Assembly: GCF_014647835.1 (NCBI RefSeq)
Contig: NZ_BMPY01000020.1
Location: 58,168-122,167, forward strand
From: Microbispora rosea subsp. aerata
GTDB lineage: Bacteria; Actinomycetota; Actinomycetes; Streptosporangiales; Streptosporangiaceae
Length of the DNA stretch: 64,000 nt
Direction: 5' to 3'
Shown: positions 57,552 through 64,000 of the stretch, piece by piece
Numbering within the stretch: the stretch's first letter is position 1
How the letters are laid out: each line of letters starts with the position of its first letter
The notes under the pieces: generated by a model
What the model saw: the letters and a program-made list of their open reading frames with translations, nothing else
What the model was told of the DNA's origin: nothing
Databases searched by the model: none
Translations under genes and position numbers: made by a program

Positions 57552-58898
57552 ATGTTGAAACGCATTCATGCCGCGATCGCGGCGATGGCACTGGGAGGAG
57601 CGGTCCTCGCCGCGCTCCCGGCCACGGCCGGCGCGGCGACCGCGGCGGGTCTCAGCGACCTGGCCGTCTCCCCCAGCCCCGTGGTGGTCGCCACCGCGGG
57701 CGGCACGACGGCGACCTTCACCTACAAGGCGTCCGACAAGGGCGCGGCGAGGCTGATCGACCGCGACGGCCGGACCGTCCCGCTCGACCCCGCCCCCGCC
57801 GGCTCCGGCGCCTTCGCGGCCACGTACGGCTTCACCTTCAAGGACGAGCCGGGCGTCTGGACGCTGCAGGTGCGGGCCGACGGCGGCACCGCGAGCAAGG
57901 AGTTCCAGGTCCACTGGCCGACGGGCCTCGACTTCGACGCCACGCCGGACGTCGTCGGCAAGGGCGGCAGCGTCAAGCTGTCGGGCGCGCTGACCTACCG
58001 GAACGGCGACGGCCCGCATGCGTACGGCGGGCAGAAGGTCCACATCGCCTTCAAACCGGCCGGCGGCTCCTACGCCCGGGTCGCCTCGGTGACGACGGAC
58101 GGCGGCGGCCGGTTCTCCCTCGACCGGCAGGCGACCGAGAGCGGCTGGTGGCGGGCCGAGTTCGACGGGGCCACCGACGCCGAGCCCGCGACGAGCGACA
58201 GCGACCGGGTCGACGTCAAGGTCCCGGCCAGCCGCACCAGGATCACCGGATTCGACGCCTCCCCCGAGCCCGTCGTCGCCGGTCGCACGCTGCGCCTGCG
58301 CGGCAAGCTGGAGATCTCCGGCTTCGCCGGCTGGAGCGGCTACCCCGGCCAGCAGGTGAAGATCCTGTTCAAGCCGGCCGGCGGCTACCGCTGGCAGTAC
58401 GTCACCTCCGACCGGACCGACCGGTACGGCCGCTTCGGCGCCGACGTCAAGGCCAGGACCACCGGCTGGTGGCGGGCCGAGTTCGCCGGCAACCGGGGGG
58501 CGGTGCGCTCGGTGAGCGCCGCCGACTACGTGACGGTCCGCGTCCCCCGGCCGACGCCCCCGCCCGTGCCCGTGCCGGTGCCCAAGGCCGACACCCGGAT
58601 CGTGCAGTTCGACGCCTCGCCCGAGCCGGTGAAGTATCGCAAGTACCTCACCCTCCAGGGCAAGCTCCAGGTGTGGGACTTCGGCTGGGAGGGCTACGGC
58701 CACCAGAAGGTGACCGTCTGGTTCAAGAAGCCCGGCGGCTCCTGGCACTACGTCAAGACGCTCTGGACGAACAGCGCCGGCAAGTTCCGGGGCAAGACCA
58801 AGGCGTCGGCGTCCGGCTACTGGAGGGTCGTCTTCGCCGGGAACGGCGAGGCCGATCGCGCCAACAGCCGCAGTGACTGGGTGCGCGTGAAGCGCTGA
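57552..58898 (+). CDS. secreted protein with three Ig-like repeats
   Basis: Exported protein of 448 residues with a signal peptide (MLKRIHAAIAAMALGGAVLA, cut near AGAATA). After an N-terminal beta domain (about 33-125) come repeats of about 100 residues: TGLDFDATPDVVGKGGSVKL, TRITGFDASPEPVVAGRTLR and TRIVQFDASPEPVKYRKYLT. Each shares a K-x-x-I-x-FKPAGG-type strand (VWFKKPGG in the last) and ends with GWWRAEF or GYWRVVF. These look like Ig-like or carboxypeptidase-regulatory-like beta sandwiches for surface binding; no catalytic motif is present. A Pro-rich hinge (PRPTPPPVPVPVPK) separates repeat three. A strong hairpin follows the stop. Confidence 0.8.
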   Translation: MLKRIHAAIAAMALGGAVLAALPATAGAATAAGLSDLAVSPSPVVVATAGGTTATFTYKASDKGAARLIDRDGRTVPLDPAPAGSGAFAATYGFTFKDEPGVWTLQVRADGGTASKEFQVHWPTGLDFDATPDVVGKGGSVKLSGALTYRNGDGPHAYGGQKVHIAFKPAGGSYARVASVTTDGGGRFSLDRQATESGWWRAEFDGATDAEPATSDSDRVDVKVPASRTRITGFDASPEPVVAGRTLRLRGKLEISGFAGWSGYPGQQVKILFKPAGGYRWQYVTSDRTDRYGRFGADVKARTTGWWRAEFAGNRGAVRSVSAADYVTVRVPRPTPPPVPVPVPKADTRIVQFDASPEPVKYRKYLTLQGKLQVWDFGWEGYGHQKVTVWFKKPGGSWHYVKTLWTNSAGKFRGKTKASASGYWRVVFAGNGEADRANSRSDWVRVKR

Positions 58899-58910
58899 AG
58901 ATTCATCGAG

Positions 58911-58943
58911 CCGGCCCGGGGCGTGCCACACGCCCCGGGCCGG
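58911..58943 (+). terminator. intrinsic terminator, 15-bp GC stem
   Basis: CCGGCCCGGGGCGTG-CCA-CACGCCCCGGGCCGG is a perfect 15-bp stem with a 3-nt loop, starting 13 bp after the secreted-protein stop and followed by TT. Confidence 0.75.
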
Positions 58944-59191
58944 TTCGCGTCCGCGGTCGTCCGCGTCCCCGGCGGCCGGACCTCTTGCGGCACCGCCGGT
59001 TCCCGGACGTGGATCGGGTCCGCGCGCCCGGGAACTCTGGCAGCAGGCGTTCATCCGGCGCGTACGCGCGTCGGCGAGCACCGCGACGCGCCTTTCCGGC
59101 GCCGACGGCGACGGCGCTCCTCCCGATCCAGGACCGCCGAGCACGGTCAGGGCGGCTGATCGCGGTCGGGGACGCGTCCGCCCGGCGAGCG

Positions 59192-59965
59192 TCAGGTGGA
59201 CGAGAAGCCGCCGTCGACGAAGATCGTCTGACCGGTCACGTACGCCGAGGCGTCGCCGGCCAGGAAGACGGCGATCCCGATGAAGTCGTCGAGCTCGCCG
59301 TTCCGGCCGATCATGGTGCGGCGCGCCATCGCCTCGCTCCGCGCCGGGTCGCCGAACACCTCCCGGGTCAGCGGGGTGCGCACGAAGCCCGGCGCGACGG
59401 CGTTGACGCACACGCCGCGCGACGACCACGCCTCGGCCTGCGACCGGGTCAGCGCCGCGATCCCCGCCTTGGAGACCCCGTACGCGCCGCTGTTGCCGAA
59501 GGCGCGGATCGACTGCTGCGACGCGATGTTGATGATCCGGCCCCAGCCCCTGGCCGCCATGCCCGGGCCCAGGCGCTGACCGAGCACGAACGGCGCGTCG
59601 AGGTTCAGACGCATCGTCAGGTCCCAGTCGTCCTCGGCCAGGTCGTCCATCGGCGGCCGGAGGTTCACCCCGGCGGCGTTGATCAGGATGTCCGGCGTCC
59701 CATGCCGTTCCAGCAGCTCGTCGGCCACCCTGTGCACCGCCCGGCGCTCGCTCAGGTCCCCGCTGATCCAGGAGGCGGTGCCGCCAGCGGCCCGCATCTC
59801 CTCCGCGGCCTCCCGCAGCGCCTCGGCACGGCGCGAGATCAGCACCACCTCGGCTCCGGCGCGGCACAACGCCGACGCCATCGCCTTCCCGATGCCCGAG
59901 CTGCCTCCCGTGATCGCGGCCTTGCGGCCGCGCAGCGAGAACAACTCGGTGAGGAACGCGTCCAT
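59192..59965 (-). CDS. SDR-family NAD(P)-dependent oxidoreductase
   Basis: Classical short-chain dehydrogenase of 257 residues. Cofactor motif TGGSSGIG near residue 20, NAAG, catalytic Ser in NIASQQS, YGVSK with Tyr/Lys, and the C-terminal DASAYVTGQTIFVDGGFS. Arg residues after the second strand (ISRRAEAL) suggest NADP preference. The substrate is not evident; sugar or 3-oxoacyl reductases share this layout. ATG at 59965 with AAGGAG 6 nt upstream. No operon partner is present; CorA lies 63 bp upstream on the same strand. Confidence 0.9.
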   Translation of the reverse strand: MDAFLTELFSLRGRKAAITGGSSGIGKAMASALCRAGAEVVLISRRAEALREAAEEMRAAGGTASWISGDLSERRAVHRVADELLERHGTPDILINAAGVNLRPPMDDLAEDDWDLTMRLNLDAPFVLGQRLGPGMAARGWGRIINIASQQSIRAFGNSGAYGVSKAGIAALTRSQAEAWSSRGVCVNAVAPGFVRTPLTREVFGDPARSEAMARRTMIGRNGELDDFIGIAVFLAGDASAYVTGQTIFVDGGFSST

Positions 59966-60028
59966 CGGTGCTCCTTCGCGGGATACGACGTCGGATCTTC
60001 TCGCGGCGCGACGGCCGTACGGGGTGGT

Positions 60029-61165
60029 TCAGAGCCAGTCGCGGCGTTTGAAGACCAGATAGAGCGTCAGGCAGACGACGCCCATGAGCATGATCGCCAT
60101 CGGATATCCGAGCAGCCAGTGCAGCTCGGGCATGTGATCGAAGTTCATCCCGTAGATCGTGCCGACCAGCGTCGGGGCGAACAGGATGGCCGCCCACGCG
60201 GAGATCTTCTTGACCTCGTCGCCCTGGGCGATGCTCGCGGCCGTGAGCTTGGTCATCTCCTCGTTCTGCTGCTGGCTGACGAGCGTGGAGTTGACGATGA
60301 GGATGTCCTGGAGCATCTGCCGGAAGCCCGCCACGCGCTCGGTGACCGTGATGACGTGGTCGGACACGTCGCGCAGGTAGCGCTGCAGCTCCTCGTTCAC
60401 GCCGTATTTCGGCGAGCCCGCGATGAAGCCGTCGAGCATCGGGACCAGCGGGCTGGTCGCCCGCTGAAACTCGATGACCTCGCGCGACAGCGCGTAGATG
60501 CGCCGGGGCGCGGCCGGGTCGCCGCCGAAGACCTGCACCTCGATCTCGTCGATGTCGTTCTGCAGCCCGGCGACCACCGGCGCGTAGCCGTCCACCACCG
60601 CGTCGAGGATCGCGTACAGCACGGCCTGCGGTCCCTGGCGGAGCAGGTCGGGGTCCGACTCCATGCGCCGGCGCACCTTGGACAGGTCGGGCGCCTCGCT
60701 GTGCCGTACGGTCAGCACGAAGTCGGGGCCGACGAAGACGTGCAGCTCGCCGAAGGCCACCTTCTCGGGTTGGTCCAGATATTGGGCGGCCCGCAGCACC
60801 ACGAACAGCGTGTCGCCGTACCGGTCGGCCTTGGGCCGCTGGTGGGCGACGATGGCGTCCTCGATGGCGAGCTCGTGCAGGCCGAACTCCTCGGCGGCCT
60901 TGATCAGCTCGGCCTCCTCGGGGCGGTACAGGCCGATCCAGGCCATCGCCCTCGGCCGCGAACGAAGCGAGGCGATCGCGTCGGCCAGCGACAGCGGCGA
61001 GTCCACGCGTTCGCCGTCCACGTACACGGCGTTGTCGATCACGCTCTGCCGGGACGTCTCCCCCTCGTCCGCGCGGGGGTCCATGGAGTGCTCGGGGGCC
61101 GGGTCCGGCTTCGCCCTCATCAGCCCGCTCAATCCGCGCAATCCACGCATACGCCGCTCAGCCAC
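60029..61165 (-). CDS. corA: magnesium/cobalt transporter CorA
   Basis: Inner-membrane divalent-cation channel of 378 residues. The long N-terminal cytoplasmic domain includes DRYGDTLFVVLRAA and VSDHVITVTERVAGFRQMLQ, followed by the stalk helix. Two C-terminal membrane segments flank the selectivity signature YGMNF, with the HMPE loop after it. The end KRRDWL is typical. The GTG at 61165 has TACCGT 6 nt upstream, suggesting a leaderless start; ATG at 61150 is five codons later. Confidence 0.93.
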   Translation of the reverse strand: MAERRMRGLRGLSGLMRAKPDPAPEHSMDPRADEGETSRQSVIDNAVYVDGERVDSPLSLADAIASLRSRPRAMAWIGLYRPEEAELIKAAEEFGLHELAIEDAIVAHQRPKADRYGDTLFVVLRAAQYLDQPEKVAFGELHVFVGPDFVLTVRHSEAPDLSKVRRRMESDPDLLRQGPQAVLYAILDAVVDGYAPVVAGLQNDIDEIEVQVFGGDPAAPRRIYALSREVIEFQRATSPLVPMLDGFIAGSPKYGVNEELQRYLRDVSDHVITVTERVAGFRQMLQDILIVNSTLVSQQQNEEMTKLTAASIAQGDEVKKISAWAAILFAPTLVGTIYGMNFDHMPELHWLLGYPMAIMLMGVVCLTLYLVFKRRDWL

Positions 61166-61510
61166 ACGTAGACGGTAACCGCCCGCACATCGGACGCCGA
61201 CCCCCGGCACCCGGCATGCTCCGATGCGCGTCCTCCCGGCGAGGGGATAGCCGGGGCCATGCACCGGACAGCCGCCGATCTGGGAGCCATCACGACGATC
61301 TCGCGGCGGACGACCCCGGCTGTCGCGGACCTCCCGGCCCGCGCCCGGGAACCCCTCGGCGTACCCGCTCTCCGGCCTCGGCGACCTGCGCCTCAATCGA
61401 GGCCGGGCCGATCACCGGAGCGCGAACACGGCCCGATCCCCACCGGGAGACCCGGGGCTCGTTCCGGCGCTCCCTTTCGGGTTCACGCGTACGCCGCCCC
61501 GCGCGACGTC

Positions 61511-61624
61511 TCAGGCATGAGGCGGCAGGAGCAGTTCGAGTTCGAGCTCGTGCCGGATCGGGATGCCGTCGGCGTGGGTGGGGATCGAGGGCTTCAGCTT
61601 TCCGCGCCGCCTCGACCGCGTCAC
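61511..61624 (-). CDS. possible 37-aa protein or gene fragment
   Basis: A GTG frame gives a basic start (TRSRRRGKLK) and then PSIPTHADGIPIRHELELEL, ending LLPPHA. The adjacent frame upstream (RYGFDLVAVHRDAVEAARKA) is also protein-like, so the two could be pieces of a frameshifted gene. No family recognised. Confidence 0.2.
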   Translation of the reverse strand: MTRSRRRGKLKPSIPTHADGIPIRHELELELLLPPHA

Positions 61625-61808
61625 GGTGCACCGCCACCAGGTCGAACCCGTACCGCTGAGGCGGGTACGTCCGCAGGCGGGGCCCGGCTATGGGCGGGTA
61701 CGTCCGAGCGGCGCGCCGGGTACTGGTGGGACGGCCGGGACGGGCGGAGGGCGGGCATGTCACCGGCCCCCAGTGATGAGCATGTCCGCATTTGGGGGGC
61801 CGCCGCCG

Positions 61809-61814
61809 TACGAT
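61809..61814 (+). promoter_or_regulatory. -10 box of a likely leaderless mRNA
   Basis: TACGAT ends 7 nt before the GTG at 61822; no ribosome site is visible. Confidence 0.4.
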
Positions 61815-61821
61815 TCCGGGC

Positions 61822-62541
61822 GTGACCCCCCTGAACGCCCTGTGGGACTACTTGACCGACGTCCAGGTCGCGCCCCCGCTCTGGCTGGTCGTCCTGTCCG
61901 GGTTCGCCGCGCTCGCCGTCGTCGCCTATCCGACGTCGTGGCACATCTCGCGCGGCCTGATCACGATCGCGCACGAGGGGGGCCACGCGCTGGTCGCGGT
62001 GCTGACCCGGCGCAAGCTACGGGGCATACGCCTGCACTCGGACACTTCCGGCGTGACCTTGACCCGGGGCAGGCCCACGGGACCCGGCATGATCGCCACA
62101 GCCGCGGCGGGATACGTCGCGCCCTCCCTGATCGGGCTCGGCGCGGCCTGGCTGGTCTCCGACGGCCGGATCACGATGCTGCTGTGGGCCGTGCTCGCGC
62201 TGCTGGCGTGCATGCTGCTGATGATCAGGAACCTCTTCGGCGCCGTGTCGCTGCTCGCCGTCGGCGGCGCGGTCTTCGCGCTGTCGTGGTTCGCCCCGCC
62301 CCACGTCCAGTCGGCCTGCGCGTACGTCGCCGCGTGGTTCCTGCTGCTCGGCGGTGTGCGGCCGATCCTGGAACTGCAGACCAAGCGCCGCCTCGGCCGC
62401 GCCCCGGACTCCGACGCCGACCAGCTCGCCCGGCTGACCCGCGTGCCCGGCACGCTGTGGGTGCTGCTGTTCCTGCTCGTCTCCGCCGCCGCGCTCGTCT
62501 ACGGCGGCTACCTGCTCACCGCCCGCTGGCTGCCCTTCTGA
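61822..62541 (+). CDS. M50-like membrane metallopeptidase family protein
   Basis: Membrane protein of 239 residues with about six hydrophobic segments. The zinc motif HEGGH (51-55) lies at the start of a membrane segment (ITIAHEGGHALVAVLTRRKL), as in M50-like peptidases of actinobacteria. A clear second zinc-ligand motif (NxxPxxxxDG) of site-2 proteases is not seen; RNLFGAVSLL occupies the comparable place. Proteolytic function is therefore uncertain. GTG at 61822 appears leaderless. Followed by the MerR gene after 41 bp. Confidence 0.8.
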   Translation: MTPLNALWDYLTDVQVAPPLWLVVLSGFAALAVVAYPTSWHISRGLITIAHEGGHALVAVLTRRKLRGIRLHSDTSGVTLTRGRPTGPGMIATAAAGYVAPSLIGLGAAWLVSDGRITMLLWAVLALLACMLLMIRNLFGAVSLLAVGGAVFALSWFAPPHVQSACAYVAAWFLLLGGVRPILELQTKRRLGRAPDSDADQLARLTRVPGTLWVLLFLLVSAAALVYGGYLLTARWLPF

Positions 62542-62544
62542 GCC

Positions 62545-62576
62545 GTTGACCTTGACGCGACGTCAACGTCTGTAAT
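62545..62576 (+). promoter_or_regulatory. MerR-type promoter and operator
   Basis: TTGACC (-35) and TGTAAT (-10) are separated by 19 bp, the long spacer typical of MerR-controlled promoters. Within it TTGACG-CGA-CGTCAA is a perfect dyad, and GTTGAC/GTCAAC form another. It lies just before the MerR gene, consistent with autoregulation. Confidence 0.65.
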
Positions 62577-62582
62577 GAGGAC

Positions 62583-63341
62583 ATGCGGATCGGAGAACTC
62601 GCCGCGCTGGCCGGGGTGTCCACCCGTACCGTGCGGCACTACCACCACCTGGGCGTGCTGCCCGAGCCGCCGCGGCGGGTCAACGGCTATCGCGAGTACG
62701 GCCTGCGCGACGCCCTCCGCCTCGCCCGGGCCCGCAGGCTGACCGAGCTGGGCCTGTCGCTGGACGAGGTGCGCGACGTGCTGGCCGGCGACTCCGCCCG
62801 CGAGCTGCGGGAGATCCTGCTGGAACTGGACGCCGACCTCGCCCGGCAGGAGGCGGCCATCCGGGCCAGGCGCGAGCGGCTCGCCGCGCTGCTGAGCGAG
62901 GAGTCGCCGTCGCCGGACGACGCCGTCTCGCCGCGGATGGCCGAGTTCCTGCGGTGCCTCGAACCCGTGCGCGGCTCCTCGTTCGTGGCTACCGACGCGG
63001 AGCTGCTCGCTCTCCTCGACGCCGCGGCGGAGCCGGAGCACCGCGATCGCCTGCTGGAGCTGATGCGGCCCATGACCACGCCGGAGGCGCTGGCACGGGC
63101 CGAGGCGTTGTATCGCAGGCTGGCGGAGCTGGACGACGCCGACCCCGCCGATCCCCGCGTCGGCGCCCTCGCCGCCGACTTCGCCGCCCACCTGCCTCCC
63201 GAGCTCGCCGCCCCGCTGGCCCGCGCGATGCCCGAGGCCGACGACCCGTTCGCCCAGGCGTTCCTCGCCGACCTGTCCCCCGCGCAGGCGGAGGTCGTAC
63301 GGCAAACCATGGCGCTGCTCGCGGGCGGGCAGCAGGCATGA
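62583..63341 (+). CDS. MerR-family transcriptional regulator
   Basis: Regulator of 252 residues. The N-terminal winged HTH reads MRIGELAALAGVSTRTVRHY, then LGVLPEPPRRVNGYREYG, with a dimerisation coiled coil to about residue 105. The remaining 145 residues are helical with no metal-binding cysteines, so an organic ligand is likely. It overlaps the next gene (ATGA) and probably acts on its own promoter. Confidence 0.92.
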   Translation: MRIGELAALAGVSTRTVRHYHHLGVLPEPPRRVNGYREYGLRDALRLARARRLTELGLSLDEVRDVLAGDSARELREILLELDADLARQEAAIRARRERLAALLSEESPSPDDAVSPRMAEFLRCLEPVRGSSFVATDAELLALLDAAAEPEHRDRLLELMRPMTTPEALARAEALYRRLAELDDADPADPRVGALAADFAAHLPPELAAPLARAMPEADDPFAQAFLADLSPAQAEVVRQTMALLAGGQQA

Positions 63342-63886
63342 GGCACGCCGCGAGCTACAGCCGGGAGCAGACGCCGGCGATGGCGGCGCTGCTGTTCGTG
63401 ACGGTCCTGGAGACCGTGGCCGTGGACCTGCTGCTGCGCCGGGTGGGGCTGCCCGGCCCGCCGCGCCTGGTGATCCTGGCGCTCGACGCGTCGTCGGCCC
63501 TCGCCGTCCTCGGCGTCATGGTGAGCTGCGCCCGCCGGCCACACATCGTGTCGCCCGACGGGCTGCGCCTGCGGTACGGCCGGCTGTTCGCCCTGGACGT
63601 CCCGGCGGCGCTCGTCGCGTCGGCGCGGGTCGAGCGCCGCTACGACGAGAAGAGGCTCGTACGCGTGTCGGACGGCGAACTCACCCTGGCGGTCTCGTCC
63701 CAGACCAACCTCGTGGTCGAGCTGCGCGGACCGATCGAAGTGCCTCGTCCGCGCCGCCCCTGGTCGGCCGATCGACCGGCGGAGGCCGTCCGGCGGGTGC
63801 GGTTCTTCGCCGACGACCCGGCGGCGACGCTGCGGGCCGTCGCCGCGCTCACCTCAACGCCCACGAGCGAGCCCAGCGCCACCTGA
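63338..63886 (+). CDS. small membrane protein coupled to MerR gene
   Basis: Protein of 182 residues with two N-terminal membrane segments (about 14-34 and 43-63) and a soluble domain resembling PH-like membrane proteins (HIVSPDGLRLRYGRLFALDV, then DGELTLAVSSQTNLVVELRG). Function unknown; presumably controlled with the MerR protein. Its last 17 codons (RAVAALTSTPTSEPSAT) form the first copy of a 63-bp tandem repeat that continues beyond the stop. Confidence 0.75.
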   Translation: MRHAASYSREQTPAMAALLFVTVLETVAVDLLLRRVGLPGPPRLVILALDASSALAVLGVMVSCARRPHIVSPDGLRLRYGRLFALDVPAALVASARVERRYDEKRLVRVSDGELTLAVSSQTNLVVELRGPIEVPRPRRPWSADRPAEAVRRVRFFADDPAATLRAVAALTSTPTSEPSAT

Positions 63887-64000
63887 CCCTGCCCTCCGGC
63901 CGTCGCCGCGCTCACCACAACGCCCACGAGCGAGCCCAGCGCCACCTGACCCTGCCCTCCGGCCGTCGCCGCGCTCACCACAACGCCCACGAGCGAGCCC
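63835..64000. repeat. 63-bp tandem repeat starting inside a coding 3' end
   Basis: Units begin at 63835, 63898 and 63961 (GGCCGTCGCCGCGCTCACC), the third cut off by the window edge. Copies differ only at ACCTCAAC versus ACCACAAC. The first unit carries the last codons and stop of the upstream gene, so each copy repeats that coding end. The array may continue past the window. Confidence 0.9.

Larger units (their letters stand above)
61166..61821. other. 656-bp divergent intergenic region
   Basis: No confident gene. It is GC-rich with Arg/Pro-rich open frames on both strands. The most protein-like piece is the 37-aa minus-strand frame at 61511-61624. The CorA and M50-like promoters lie at either end. 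Confidence 0.5.

Noticed and set aside
57459-60197. 912-aa minus-strand frame over the secreted protein and SDR gene
   Set aside because: Low-complexity shadow crossing a real terminator and two well-supported genes.

Overview
The window is a 64 kb piece of a high-GC actinomycete chromosome. Codons mostly end in G or C, GTG starts are frequent, and several genes have a TANNNT box 6-7 nt before the start codon, as in leaderless mRNAs. The gene set (XRE/DUF5753 regulators, DUF397, AtuA-type acyl-CoA carboxylase cluster, Ser/Thr kinase with Pro-rich linker) suggests a Streptosporangiales genome; the genus is an inference from general style only. I saw no rRNA, tRNA, transposase or CRISPR array.

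1-13.4 kb: a secreted M6 metalloprotease, a GlcD-like FAD oxidase, a membrane Ser/Thr kinase, then a tight operon of acyl-CoA carboxylase beta and alpha subunits, an enoyl-CoA hydratase and an AtuA-family protein, resembling the acyclic-terpene/branched acyl-CoA utilisation cluster. 13.4-18 kb: a small protein plus XRE/DUF5753 regulator, a ribbon-helix-helix antitoxin-like gene in two overlapping frames, RmuC, and an anchored extracytoplasmic protein.

18-34.5 kb is the accessory region. A type I restriction-modification operon (M, S, R) is headed by an unusual protein joining a helix-turn-helix, a methyltransferase-like domain with degenerate motifs and an S-subunit-like C-terminus. It is followed by a CoiA-like zinc-finger/nuclease/coiled-coil protein, an orphan substrate-binding protein with a multi-pass membrane partner, a stand-alone deaminase-fold protein preceded by a 26-bp perfect palindrome, a folate cyclo-ligase, and remnants of an XRE regulator and a DUF397 gene.

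34.7-48.5 kb: an FAD-dependent phytoene-desaturase-like oxidoreductase, a 117-bp tandem repeat array, pseudouridine catabolism (psuG with a PfkB kinase), a large uncharacterised Pro/Ala-rich protein, GNAT, LysR with an NTF2-like protein, a DctA-type dicarboxylate transporter divergent from a CitA/DcuS-type two-component system with an 18-bp dyad between them, and a Tat-exported molybdopterin oxidoreductase.

48.7-57.4 kb: a leucine/branched-chain degradation locus. Methylcrotonyl-CoA carboxylase beta and alpha, HMG-CoA lyase and an acyl-CoA dehydrogenase form one operon, divergent from a TetR regulator through a shared operator; a fused branched-chain 2-oxoacid dehydrogenase E1 lies next to them. 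The rest holds a secreted three-repeat protein, an SDR dehydrogenase, CorA, an M50-like membrane protein, a MerR regulator with its own 19-bp-spacer promoter, and a membrane protein whose 3' end is tandemly duplicated (63-bp units) to the window edge.
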